Part shown: one piece after another, positions 36,145 to 48,854 of the stretch
How positions within the stretch are numbered: the stretch's first letter is position 1
Layout: every line of letters begins with the position of its first letter
NCBI RefSeq assembly: GCF_003576645.1
Contig: NC_044919.1
Location: 28,705,528 to 28,769,527, forward strand
Origin: Ipomoea triloba
Lineage: Eukaryota; Streptophyta; Magnoliopsida; Solanales; Convolvulaceae
Direction of reading: 5' to 3'
DNA: 64,000 nucleotides
Notes under the pieces: model-generated
Database searches by the model: none
Told to the model about the DNA's origin: nothing
The model's input: only the letters and a program-made list of their open reading frames with translations
Program-made: the position numbers and the translations under genes

Positions 36145-38640
36145 TGAATCATAGCGATATGTCCTCTGCTCGACAGAGTAATATCTTCTATGCATCACAT
36201 GCATTTTTATTCCCCAACTTAAGTCCTTTATGAACAAACCCAAAGTTTATTCTTGGTACCTTATGCGCAACTTAAAAAAGAAAAAACCATCCAAATTTGT
36301 ATAAAAGAGTACACTTCATGATCTCTAAGATCCTTAATGTTAACTATGCCTTAAGTAGAGATCTCTTAATGTTACCATAATGCTAACTATATTACATGAC
36401 TAGTTTATAACTTAACTTAAGCACTACCTCTAACGGCCAAAAGCTTGAAGTTGACACGTCTGTCACTCCCACTCATCAAAATAGCCAAAAGATAGTATAG
36501 TCATAGAAGCATTCCAACAACTTAGACAATAAGCTAAAATTCTAAGTCCATAAATGTGGAATATTAAATATACACCATAACTTTCCAAATAACTTCAAGT
36601 TCACTTTATAATAAACTGAACATTATGAGTCTTACTTTTATGTCTTGTAAAATTGTCTTGAGCCTTACAAACCAAAATGGCCCAGGATCAATTTTGAAGA
36701 AACTAAAGACTCTATTACATGCTAAAAAATTTATTTAAATAGTAGTGTAGCACAAGTTAAATGTTTTGTTCTAATAAACTCCTTAATATTGTTACAACAT
36801 TTTCATAAATATGTTACACAATTAAATGTTCAATAATTTGAACTTATGAATTTATATGAACAAATACAAGATTGATACTTGCGGAATCTTTAGTGAAGCA
36901 TCTTAATGATCTTTTCTAAATGATCACTCCAACTGATTAAAATATTCTTCAGCAGAATTAATGATATACGTACTCACAATTGATTTGACCAACTAAATAA
37001 TGAAGATATAATTTCCCGCCATTAGTTGGGCATACTAAATAATCAATATTTGGTTCCAATCCAACTAAAGTAATAACTAATGAGGACATAACTCCCACTA
37101 TAGTTGGACATACTAAAATAATAAAATACACTTTCCAAAATCAAGTTAGAATTTGGTTCGAAAAGGTACATTTTATTCTTGGAAACCAAAAGAAGTATAT
37201 CGAATATATCACGTAACTTATTACAGTTAGTCCAAATAACCGAGCAAGATTCGCAAAACAATTAATAAAAGTGGTTAAATTTTGAGAAATAACTACATAC
37301 ATGTTTTGCCAATGCAAACCATGAAAACTTAGAATTATAATTGAACTAAATTTATAAATTCTAAGATATTGTGATAAAATTATTATCTAATGGGTGAGGG
37401 ATTTATTGACATAAAACTTGCTTGTAGGCTAAATTTTAATTCTATTAAATCCAATTACAACCCTTATGATAATATTTCATCTCAAGTATTAAATAGACAG
37501 AAGAATCTAGAGACATAAAACTTGCCTATTGGCTAAAGTTTTACTCAACTAGACTAGATCCAACTGAAATTTTATGATGAAATAATTATCAAATGAGTTG
37601 AAGAATCAAGTGATATAAGACTTGCCTGTAGGCTAAAGTTTTAATCAACGAGATACATTACAACTATTATGATAAAACTTAAGAAATCATGTTCCTTTTC
37701 TTAATCCCTCGCATCATAAAATTAACCTTCATGATAGAATTGGAAATTATTTACAAACAAATTGATTTATTTCTATCATCACTGATAAAACTACTAAACT
37801 ATATTCCAATACATAATTGCTTGTGGGATAAATTATGATCATAGTCCAGTATTTAATCCTAATTAATCTTACAAATATAACAAAATTGCATGTGGGCTAA
37901 ATTTCATCATATTAAATACAATTAATCACAAATGATATATCTAAAACTTTATGTAATCAAGATAAACTGCTCAGTATATAATTTTAACTGATTAAAGGAT
38001 GTTGTGGCTACTCCCCAACCAAATTAAAATTATAAGATCACTAGACAATTATCAATTCTTTGCCTAACCTTTATGTGATTTAAACTTAAGATTAATAAAT
38101 TAAAGATGTTATGACTATTCAAATATATGATATTTAAGGAGACTAGTGGCACAAGATGTTCTTTAAGTCAGGGCTATAAAACTAGTATGCCTCCTCAATT
38201 CATATGCACTCAATGTATAACTGTTCGGGAGTATAAACCTAAAATTTGTAGGGTATACACCAAAACTGCATGGTTCACCTATGATTAAAGCTTAAATGGG
38301 TGAACTAAATCAATGAACCTAATATGCTTAAATTCAAGCACTAATGTAACTAAAGTGTATGCATAAGTCCAACTTAATTAGAAACTAATATAATTCCATC
38401 CTAAATTTATGCATTGCTAAAGGCATAAAAATATTGCATAATTTAAAACAAAATATTATGCTTAGGACAAATATGCATAAAATTAAAACATTAAACTCAT
38501 ATATTCCAAACTTAAAACAATTTTTAATATGAACTTTCGAAGTATAGAATTAATATCCAAATACTATGAGTCCAAACCAAAGAGACCAAACATTTTTTTA
38601 ATAATGACATAATGGATATATACATTGAAATTCAAACTTT
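36145..38640. other. AT-rich non-coding tract, possible retroelement interior
   Basis: No coding frame or domain is visible. A degenerate motif close to cttgcctgtaggctaaa appears near 37423, 37523 and 37623, then more weakly near 37826 and 37886. This is a repeat of about 100 bp at first. Position next to the purine-rich tract of the LTR suggests it is the non-coding interior of the same element, but this is inference. Confidence 0.45.
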
Positions 38641-38644
38641 CAAT

Positions 38645-40740
38645 GTAAGGGCAAGCGAGATAAAGAAAGCAGCTGGCCCTATGTGTAAAACATTGTAGCG
38701 GGAGAATCTTTCTCAAATGAGAATAAAGAAAGTTTTTGGGCAAGACAAGAAAGGAACTCAGCCTTTGACACCAAAGGATAAAAGCGGATTGCTAGAGATG
38801 ACTTGGGAATCTATGAGAGAGGTTCTAGAACCCAGTTCAAACCGGATAGAGCGTGGAGCCAAAACAAAAACGGGTTCAGTCGAAGAAGGTTACGAGTGGC
38901 AGGATCAAGCTTAAAAGGAATGGACGGGCGTAAAGCCTTAATAGTGAGCCAGACCCCCCTACTTATAGATATGAGATCAATGACTTAAAACAAAGATGTC
39001 GAGATAAACTGTTGGACTTCCAAAGATGTCGAGATAAACTGTTAGACTTCTTTATTGCATTGTGAAGAGAGATCGAAGACGGAGATTTTCTTACACAGTG
39101 TGAGCACTAGATGGAAAAGACAGATAGAGGAACAACCCACCGAAAGGGCATACCTCAAGGAGCACCAATCTCCCCCGACAAAGATCTATCTACACGAAGC
39201 CGACCTATGGATAGAAAAAAAAATGCAGATAAAAATCTGCTTTGGGAGTGTGAGATAAAGGAACAAAAGGAACAACCCACCGGGAGGGTATACCTCAAGG
39301 AGCATCAATCTCCCACGACAAAGATCTATCTACATGAAGCCGACCCGACCTATGGATAGAAAGAAAAATGCAAGAAAGGCAAATGAAGTAGACTTATGGA
39401 TAGAAAGAAAAATGCAGGAAAGGCAAATGAAATATATGCAATAAAAATCTGCTTTGGGAGTGTGAGATAGGCAGACGGGGAGTACGCAACCGAACAACCG
39501 TAGGGGCTTCCAATAATGATAGTTGAACCAATCAGATGACCCGCCCATTTATAACAGTAACGAATAAGCTTTTTAGAATCTATTTGTTTTTTGTTTTAAG
39601 TGAATAGGAGCTGACATTTCAATCAGAAATAAACGTTGGGTCCAGGCTATCTGAAAAACACAGAAGGAAGGAAAGGGGCTTACCTTTTTCAGTTGCATTG
39701 CACTGCCGCATAAACAATGGATCTGCTAGGCTGGATGAGCAATCTATCTGGCCTCAACACCAGTAGTAGAGTAGCTTGCTACTATCTATCAGAAAGGGAA
39801 GATTGAGCAAGAACAACCGTTTGACTTAGGCACATCATGAGGTGACGAGTTTGGCTAGGTAACATAATGGAAATGTATTGGATTATCACTTGCTCATGCA
39901 GGAGTTTTCTTACTGCCCTAGTAAGAAGTTCGTGAGTTGCCGCTGCAGCTTGGATTATCGTAGAATAAAGACGAGTCGTCTTAGGAAATGGCTTAACTTA
40001 AAAGATAGACACCGCCGCGGCGAGGGAGCAAATTGTCTGGTCTTGTCGTACACTCATTCCCGTTACAAGAATGAAATGAACCCCAACTTGACTCGAGACT
40101 ATGACTCCTTACAACTCGCACCAATAGCGGCACAGAACGGCTAAAGATTGATTGAAAATGCAGGCCCGGACGATCCTCTCCCCCCTAACCGCCTATCTAC
40201 TCGTGTTCATAGCTCGATTGAAGATCAAGTTTATGGTCCGACGAAATAATAGAAGACGTCCGTATAAAGTGATACGTGAATTGCTCAGTAGTGTTTCGGT
40301 GGTTGATGTTGCCCTGCTGGCGAAAATAACTTAATGGTAGAGCATAGCTTTGCCAAGGCTGAGGTTGAGGGTTCAAGTCCCTCCTTCCGATCTTGGCTTC
40401 ATCATTTAGTGGTAACAAGTAGAGTGCATAAGCTACTTTAGAGATAGGTGCGAGCAGCAAGCAACCCCTTGTATAGGGTTCAGTTGAGAGCTTCGTGACT
40501 GGAAAAAGGGAAGGTCACCAATGATTAATCCCTCATTCCACCAATCTGTTGTTACTTATTCAAAGCATAGACTCCCCATTTCTTTGTCATGTTAGAGCTA
40601 GGCCCCCGGGGAGGGCTTTCCGGAATTGGGAAAAACAGGTGGGTTATAGAGCTAGGGCAAATCAAAGGTTTGTCTATCGAGATTGGGCATAGACAAGCCT
40701 CAACCGGGCCAGCATTGATGAAAAATGAAAAATTTATCCC
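38645..40740. other. Probable insertion of mitochondrial DNA (NUMT)
   Basis: GC content rises to about 45 percent and the sequence loses the AT-repeat character of its neighbours. The firm anchor is a tRNA-Gly-like gene at 40320-40391 that matches plant mitochondrial trnG(GCC). The remainder is plausible mitochondrial intergenic DNA but I cannot name other genes. Part is internally duplicated: about 95 bp at 39128-39222 recurs at 39268-39362. The borders are estimated from the composition change. Confidence 0.6.
40320..40391 (+). pseudogene. trnG: Decayed mitochondrial-type trnG(GCC)
   Basis: The sequence follows plant mitochondrial tRNA-Gly: D-arm cttaatggtagagca, anticodon loop ttgccaa with anticodon GCC at 40352-40354, and T-arm gagggttcaagtccctc. 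The acceptor stem has changes (first base G against A near the 3' end, and an A against C), so it would not fold properly. It is best read as a nuclear pseudogene of organellar origin. Confidence 0.85.
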
Positions 40741-41514
40741 ATCGCATCATTTACTAGTGTAGGATTAAATATCATGATTCAAGTCAAATCTATACTCCCT
40801 CTCATCTTAAGGTGAGGTAAGGAATTTAATCACACTCACAATAATGCATATAAAAGAAAAAAGAGACATATATCACTTAGAAATAGATTCGAGAGAAACC
40901 CACTAATCAAAGGACTAAATTGGAAGTGAGTCCTAGAATCCGAGAAGGGAGTGGGCTTAAGGCCCTCTGAGGAATCCAAGGCTGATACTCGCTACCCTTC
41001 GAGGATTTTGGAAGTTAGTCATAGAATCATCAAGCGAAGTTAAAGATTTTGTTCTTGAGGAATCCAAGGTTGATACTCGCCATCCTTCGAGAATTTTGGA
41101 AGTTAGTCCATGAATCATCAAGTGAAGTTAAACATTTTGTTCTTAAAGGATCCCTAAGCCCGAGTTCAAGAATCCTGTTGAAACGGATAGATGGAGTCAC
41201 CTTCCGTGAAATACTATGGGCAGTCTTTCAAGAATCTTGTTGAAACTATGAGCATCCTAAGGAATATTGATCAACATATGCTTATTGTTGCATGGTGCGG
41301 CGCATTTGGTTCACAAACTCTTACCCTAATAAGATTACTTCAAAAAAAGTAATATGAAATTTTGAGAATGTAAAATAACCACCTTGTGTTTTGTTTAGTT
41401 TGTGAAATATAATATTAATTTGTTTAGTTAAATATAATATAATATTTTAACTTATATGGAATAATTTACTATAATGTCCTCATAATTTACTATATATCTT
41501 CCCGTGCGATTGTG
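40741..41514. repeat. Two-copy direct repeat of about 95 bp and AT-rich flank
   Basis: The block gaggaatccaaggctgatac (about 40969) to ttaaagattttgttctt recurs at about 41058 with few changes. No gene is recognised in the remainder, which grades into AT-rich DNA. Confidence 0.7.
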
Positions 41515-43075
41515 CGATATTCACCTTAAGCATGAAAACAACGCACCTTTTAAGTATACAAACCACGCACCTTAAGCTAAGAACACAAACTACGCACCTA
41601 AGGTTTTAAAATGAAAGGACATTAACTTTCAACAAACCCACGCACCTTAAGCATACATATCGCGCACCTTAAAAACAAAAATCAACGCACCTTAAGCTTT
41701 AGGTTCACTCACCTTAAGCTTTAGGTTCACTCACCTTAAGTTTCAACACTCACGCACCTTTAAACATATGAATCACGCACATTATTAAAAAAGAAAATTA
41801 CGTACCTTAAGAAGAAAATTACGCACCTAAAGCCATCGCTCAACCACGCGAAAAACTCATGCACCTTAAGCATACATATCACGCATATCACGCACCAAAA
41901 TAACACACCTTAAGAAGAGAAACCACGCACCTTAAGCTTTAGGTTCACTCACCTTAAACACTCACGCACCTTAAGCTTTAGGTTCACTCACCTTAAACAC
42001 TCACGCACCTTAAAGCGTACAAATCACGCACATTAAAACATTAAAAAGACTATATACACACACACAAGCATGAGTTTTGGTGCAAGAACCTACTCCCGAG
42101 CAATTGTGCGCTTAACTCAAAGAAAACGCACATTAAGCATACATACCAATCAAGCACCTTAAGAAGGAAAATCACACACTTAAATCTTTATGACTCACTT
42201 TAAGCACTCAAACCACGCACCATAAGAAAAAAAATCACACGACCTAAAGCTTAAATCCATCCACTTAAGTTTTCAACACCTTGAACTACACAGTACAACA
42301 ATCACTCACCTTAAACACAAAAACCACATACCTTAAAAAGAAACTAAACTCCTTAAGAAGACACCTTAAATTTTGCCTAAATGCAAAAAGACCAAATTGC
42401 CAGAAACGCATTTTTAAAATTATCTATTAATCCTACGAATTCTGGTGAAAAAACGCAAGCATACAAACCACACATCTAAAGTTTTAAAGTGAACTTCCTT
42501 AAGTTTCAACTACAGACGCACCTTAAGCATACCAATCAAGCACCTTAAGCATACCAATCAAGCACCTTAAGAAGGAAAATCACACACCTATGACTCACTT
42601 TAAGCACTCAAACCACGCACCTTAAGAAAAAAAATCACATCACCTAAAGTTTTAATCCACCCACTTAAGTTTTCAACACCTTAAGCTACACAGTACAAAA
42701 ATCACTCACCTTAAACACAAAACCCACATACCTTAAAAAGAAACTACACTCCTTAAGAAGACACCTTAAATTTTACCTAAATGCAAAAAGACCAAATTGT
42801 CACAACGCATTTTTAAAATTATCTATTAATCCTATGAATTCTGGTGAAAAAACGCAAGCATACAAACCATATCTAAAGTTTTAAAGTGACACACTTTAAG
42901 TTTTAACTACCGACGCACCTTAAGCATACCAACCACACACCTTAAGAAGAAAAATCACGCACTTAAATCTTTAAACCGACACAGCTTAAGTTTTCAACAA
43001 TTGACTCACTTTAAGCACTCAAACCACGTACCTTAAGAAAAAAAAAAAAAAAAAAAGCCACACCACCTAAAGCTT
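41515..43075 (-). repeat. Dense short-repeat tract of CACGCACCTTAAG-like motifs
   Basis: Variants of cacgcaccttaagcata recur every 20-40 bp for about 1.5 kb. The minus-strand form, cttaaggtgcgtg, is the motif found a few times in each unit of arrays A and B. A larger duplication is also visible: a block around 42110-42440 recurs around 42460-42850. It ends in an A run (43040-43058). There is no coding content. Confidence 0.9.
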
Positions 43076-44880
43076 TGTTGTTATTATTGTTATAATATAA
43101 GGATTAAATAACAAAGGCAAAATTAGAATAATTTAAAGTAATCTAGATTACTTAAGAAAATGGAACAAATAACATTACCTAAGGGTTCAAGATCATTTCA
43201 TTCCTAAGATAAAGAAAACTATATTTCACTATGTGTTAGTTCAATCTTTAAATGCTTAGACTTTAGTACTTAACCTAAAGTACTGCAAAGAATAATTTGA
43301 ATACTACATTATAAAATTACTGTTGAATTAGTTTAACTATTACATTATAAAATTACTGTTAAATTAGTTTAACTCACCTAGTCACAGTGTCCTATTCCTC
43401 AGCCTACTTTCTATAACAATACAGAAGTTGCGGTCAATAAAATAGGGATCACCAAACACCTACCCTTATTTACTACACTAGATATATTCCTGATTAGAAG
43501 AGCCACACACAGAGAATATAAAGAGAAAAAAAAAACAGTACATAACCCTTCATTCTTTATTTCTCCACAACAGTACATACATCTTCATTCTGCACCGAGG
43601 ACAGTTGTTCTGCTACTACAAGAAAAGCAACAATACAGAGTGTACCACAAAGGATGTATTTCATAACCTACAAGGAAACCCAAATCTACAATAAATTTAG
43701 GTTCAAATGATAAAAGAACAATATTCAGTACCCTTATTTCCCTTGGTATTCTTCTTAAGAGTTTAAACAAAACAGTTTTGATGCATTGTAATAGACAATT
43801 AACAACGGAACAAAGGTTTTACACATGTAGAGCATTTTTTTTAATAAGAGCATGAAAGGAAAATTTTTTAATCATTCAGGAACTATCTTAACCCAGCACA
43901 TTAGTTATCATGCATGAGGTTGTTTGAGCAGCAAGATAACTTACAACATCTTTAAGTATCTCTTCCATTTCCTAAGGTGTTTTTGAAGAGAACTTATCCT
44001 CATAATACCTCCAACTTGGCTCTGACGCTCTCCCAACTTGACCATTCATACAAGAAAATCAAAAAATAGCCATTCATAATGCAGTGACAGGCACAACATC
44101 GCAGATAGTATTTATATGGAGGAAGTTCATAATGCTCCATAGGACAAATAATAAAAAGAATAATAAAAGAAAAACAATTTAAAAAAAAAAAATTCAGCAT
44201 GTAGGTTAAGTCACAAAAAACCCCATGACCATAAATAAAATTACTTATGTGCTACCCATTCAGGTAAAACGCAACAGGTATTAAACCATGGTGATATGAA
44301 CGCACATTAATGAATTCTACCAGGGCAGCTTAAATATGGCCTTGGGGACCAAAAAAAAAAAGCATCATAATGGGCAGGGTCATTAGCAATAAAAATAAAC
44401 CTTCTTGTCAGTGTATGCCAATGAAAATGAATGGCATTGACAATAATGATGATGTAACTATTACAATCATAAAATGATGTGTAGTTTACAGACCAATAGG
44501 TTGCCTAGGTAAATCTCATAGCAAGACTGTTACAAATTTTGAGAACTCATACCATTGAAAAATACCCTTCACAGTATCCATATTCAATATACTTATCGAA
44601 AAGATTGCATTTGTTACAAATTCATACCAATCCACAGAATCTTACAGTTAGGCATTCCTCATCATATCTAAGCACAATTATTTACTAGTAAACAATGAAG
44701 AGAATGAACTATGGATACTCTCATACTCATGTTTGGTAGATGGAAGAGAAAATTGCAACACAGAAATCAGACAATTGACAAATACCATAAGCATTTATGG
44801 ATTATATTATAAGTGACTATTAAGTTAAATGCCTAGAGTAATTTCTAAGCAACCATCTTACTAATAAAATAAATGCAGGT
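43076..44880. other. AT-rich DNA with a possible decayed exon
   Basis: Most is featureless. On the minus strand about 44020-43945 reads EPSWRYYEDKFSSKTP, a TAG stop, then EMEEILKDV, ending at a good donor (gtaagttatc, from 43944 leftward). The balanced acidic/basic composition is more like coding than anything nearby. I do not recognise the family, and the stop makes it a relic at best. Confidence 0.3.
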
Positions 44881-46669
44881 TAAAAAAATGTAATATATTA
44901 AATGGCATAATTAATGATCAAAGAACCCAAAGAACAAATCAAGAAGAATCAAAATAACCCAAATCAAGAAGAATCGAAAGCATCCATAAAGAAGAAAAAT
45001 AAAGAAAAAATCACCTTATTTACAGCAGTGTGCAAAAATAACACAACTCTATATCAAAAACAAATGGAACAAATAATGATCAAAGAACCCAAAGCCCAAT
45101 CAAGAAGAATCAATAAGAATTTACCTTAAGTTACAGCAAAATGTGTCAAAATAACCCAATTCACTACATCAAAAACAACTGAAACAATTAATGATCAAAG
45201 CACACATGCTTTAATCAAGAAGAGAATCCGTAACACTATCAAAGCACACAAGCCCCCAAAATAACCCAATACATATAATGTTAAAAAAAAAATAACAAAC
45301 TCCAAAACCCATAAATAATTACTACGGACTAACAGAACCCTGTAAATCAATACTTCCACAAAGACATCCCATACACAAAGATATAGAACTCAATTTACCA
45401 ACAGTAAATAGTGAGACAAACACAAGAAAACAAAATCTTAATTTCAAAAGAGTAACTACAAAGCATCAAGAGTTCCAATAACTGTCATCCTCCATTAGAA
45501 CTATTAAAAAAAATACTTGAAAGAAGCTAAATTAAAAAAAAAAATACAAATAACAAGTGGAACAATAAATAATGATCAAAGCGCACAGACCTCAATCTAG
45601 AAGAATCCATACCAATTCACCTTTATATTAGAGCACAGTTTATCAAAATAAAATGATCAAAGTACACAAGCCTCGAGCAAAAAGAATCAATAATAACTCA
45701 CCTTATATTGAAGCATACTGTCAAAACATCCCGATTCACTATATAAAAAAAAATAAAGGAACTACAAATTAAAAAAAAAAAAAAAAAAAAAAACCTATAA
45801 ATCAACACTTCCATAGAAACCCATACACAAAATGACAAAACAATATACAATTGAATTTACCAGCAGTATTTAGTGAAAGAAAAACCAAAGAAAACAGAAT
45901 CTCAAATTCAAAAGACACACTACAAAATATCAATAGGTCCAACAATCGTTCCGCAGTATTTGAACTGAAAATAATACTTGAAAAAAATATTAAGAATACT
46001 TGAAAACAGTGAAAATCATACCCATACACAAAATGACAAAACAATATACAATTGAATTCACCAACAGTATTTAGAGAAAGAAAAACCCAACAAAACATAA
46101 TCTCAAATTCAAAAGACACTAGAAAATATCAAGAGGTACAATAATCGTTACGCACTATTTGAACTGAAAATAATACTTGAAATAAATATTAAGGATACTT
46201 GAAAACAGTGAAAATCATACCCATACACAATACTTGTAAACAGTGAAAATCATTTAAAAACTCGAACACTTAAAAGCAATGAACATCATTTTAAAAACTA
46301 TAAAGAACACTCAATATCAATAGAATAACTTAAAAGAATACTTAAAAACGCTGAAAAGCATTTTACAAACTAAAAGAAGCTTAAAACCACTGAAAATCAT
46401 ACACAATTCACCTTATTTACTGCAGTGTCAAAATAACACAATTCAATATATCAAAAACAAATTTTACAAATAATGATCAAACCACTCAAGCAGCGAACGA
46501 GAAGACTCCATAGCATTTCATCTTATATTACAGCACCATTTAACAAAATAAAACAATTAAATATATCCAAAAATGAAACACATACTGATCAAATCATACA
46601 AGCCCCAACCAAAAAGAATAAATAACAATTCACCATATATTGAAGCACACAGTCAAAATCATCCGATTG

Positions 46670-46720
<51 letters not shown>

Positions 46721-47630
46721 TGGACTGGTTTCTTCAGCCCTTTTTCTATGTGTTGGTGTTCTATATGACCGACATATATATATATATATATAAAAGGAAA
46801 TCCAAAACATTTTAAAAACTATAAAGAACACTTGAAATTGTTGAACATCATTTCCCAAACTAAACAGGACACTTAAAACGCTGAAATATCATTTCAAAAA
46901 CTAAAAGAACACTTAAAACCACTGAAAATCATACACAATTCACCGTATTTACTATAGTGTGTCAAAATAAACCAATTTAATATATCAAAAACAAATTAAA
47001 CAAACAAAGATCAAAGAACCCAAAGCCACATCAATAAGAATCAAAAAAGAAATTCACATTACAGTAGAATGTGTCAAAATAACCCAATTCACTACATCAA
47101 AAACACAGACCTCAATCAAAAAGAATCCATAACAATTAACCTTATATTATAACAAAGTTTATCAAAATAAAACAATTCAATATATGCAAAACTGAAACAC
47201 ATACTAATCAAAACACACAAGCCTCCGCCAAAAAGAATAAATAATGATTCACCATATACTGAAGCACAATGTCAAAATAACTTGATTCTAACTCCAAAAC
47301 CCACAAATAATTACTATAAATTAATATTAACAGAACCTTATAAATCAATACTGCCACATAGACAACCCATACACACAAAGCTATACAATTGAATTTACCA
47401 ACAGCATTTAAGTGAAAGATAAACCCAAGAAATCAGAATCGTGAATTCAAAACACTCACTACAAAGTATCAGACCGCTCCATTTGAACTAAAAATAATTC
47501 TTCAAAAATAAACTATAAAGAATAATTGAAAACAGTGAAAATAATTTAAAAATCCAAATTACAGTTGAAAATGATGAACATCACATCATTTCAAAAACAA
47601 CAAGGAACACTTCAAATCATTGAACATCAT
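44881..47630. repeat. Degenerate AT-rich tandem-like repeats
   Basis: Phrases such as aatgatcaaagaaccca, caattcaccttat, cagtgtgtcaaaataa and ccatacacaaaatgacaaa recur irregularly, 100-250 bp apart. A (TA)n run lies at about 46671-46711 and a shorter one near 46774. Open frames here are chance products of the low-complexity sequence. Confidence 0.75.
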
Positions 47631-47631
47631 T

Positions 47632-48600
47632 TCAAAGGACCAAAAGCCACACACAATTCACCTAATTTACTGCAGTGTGTCAAAGTAACACAATTCACTA
47701 AATCAAAAACAAATGGAACAATTAATGATCAAACAACACAGACCTCAAGAAACCAGTGAAACCATACAAAATTCACCCACCAACTCAATATATCAAAAAC
47801 CAAATGGATCAAATTAAGATCAAAGGACCAAAAGTCACACATAATTCACCTAATTTACTGCAGTGTGTCAAAGTAACCCAATTCACTAAATCAAAAACAA
47901 ATGGAACAATTAATGATCAAACAACAACTAAATCAAAAACAAATGGAACAATTAATGATCAAACAACACAGATCTCAAGAAACCAGTGAAAACCATACAA
48001 AATTCACCCACCAACTCAATATACCATAAACCAAATGGAACAAATTAAGATCAACGGACCGAAAGGCACACACAATTCACCTAATTTACTGCAGTGTGTC
48101 AAAGTAACCCAATTCACTAAATCAAAAACAGATGGAACAATTAATGATCAAACAACACAGATCTCAAGAAACCAGTGAAAACCATACAAAATTCACCCAC
48201 CAACTCAATATATCAAAAAACAAATGGAACAAATTAAGATCAAAGGACCGAAAGCCACACACAATTCACCTAATTTACAGGTGTGTGTCAAAGTAACCCA
48301 ATTCATTAAATCAAAAACAAATGGAACAATTAATGATCAAACAACACATAAATCAAAAACAAATGGAACAATTAATGATCAAACAACACAGATCTCAAGA
48401 AACCAGTGAAAACCATACAAAATTCACCCACCAACTCAATATATCAAAAACCAAATGAAACAAATTAAGATCAAAGGACCGAAAGCCACACACAATTCAC
48501 CTAATTTACTGCGGTGTGTCAAAGTAACCCAATTCATTAAATCAAAAACAAATGGAACAATTAATGATCAAACAACACAGACCTCAATCAAAAAGAATCC
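47632..48600. repeat. Regular tandem array with alternating 188- and 231-bp units
   Basis: The landmark tcaaaggaccaaaag or its variants falls at about 47632, 47818, 48049, 48238 and 48469, giving spacings of about 187, 231, 189 and 231 bp. The longer units contain an extra internal copy of a roughly 42-bp block (aatggaacaattaatgatca). Units are highly similar, unlike the older repeats to the left. Confidence 0.88.
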
Positions 48601-48854
48601 ATAACAACTCACTTTATATTACAACACAGTTTATAAAAAAATCAATAACAATTCACATCATATTACACCACAGTCTATCAAAATAAAACAATTCAATATT
48701 ATCCAAAGCAAATGGAATACTTGATGTCAAAGCGCACAAGCCTCCCCAAAAGAACAAATAACGATTCAGCGCACAAGCCTCCCCAAAAAGAACAAATAAC
48801 GATTCACCAGACATTGAAGTGTCAAACCAACCCAATTCATTATATAAAAAACAA

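Noticed and set aside
38717..40460. Frames of 60-88 codons in the mitochondrial-like region as genes
   Set aside because: None shows a recognisable domain, and the anchor in the region is a decayed tRNA, so these are most likely chance frames in intergenic organellar DNA.
40197..40460. Reading the DNA around the tRNA as a minus-strand protein of 87 codons
   Set aside because: The frame is antisense to the tRNA-Gly-like sequence and covers its conserved arms.
41515..43075. CRISPR-like array of direct repeats
   Set aside because: Repeats are degenerate, spacing is irregular, there are no unique spacers or cas genes, and the host is a plant.
47565..48409. Frames sharing the peptide KTNGTINDQTT as a repeat protein
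   Set aside because: The shared peptide follows the DNA repeat period, and frames break in adjacent units.
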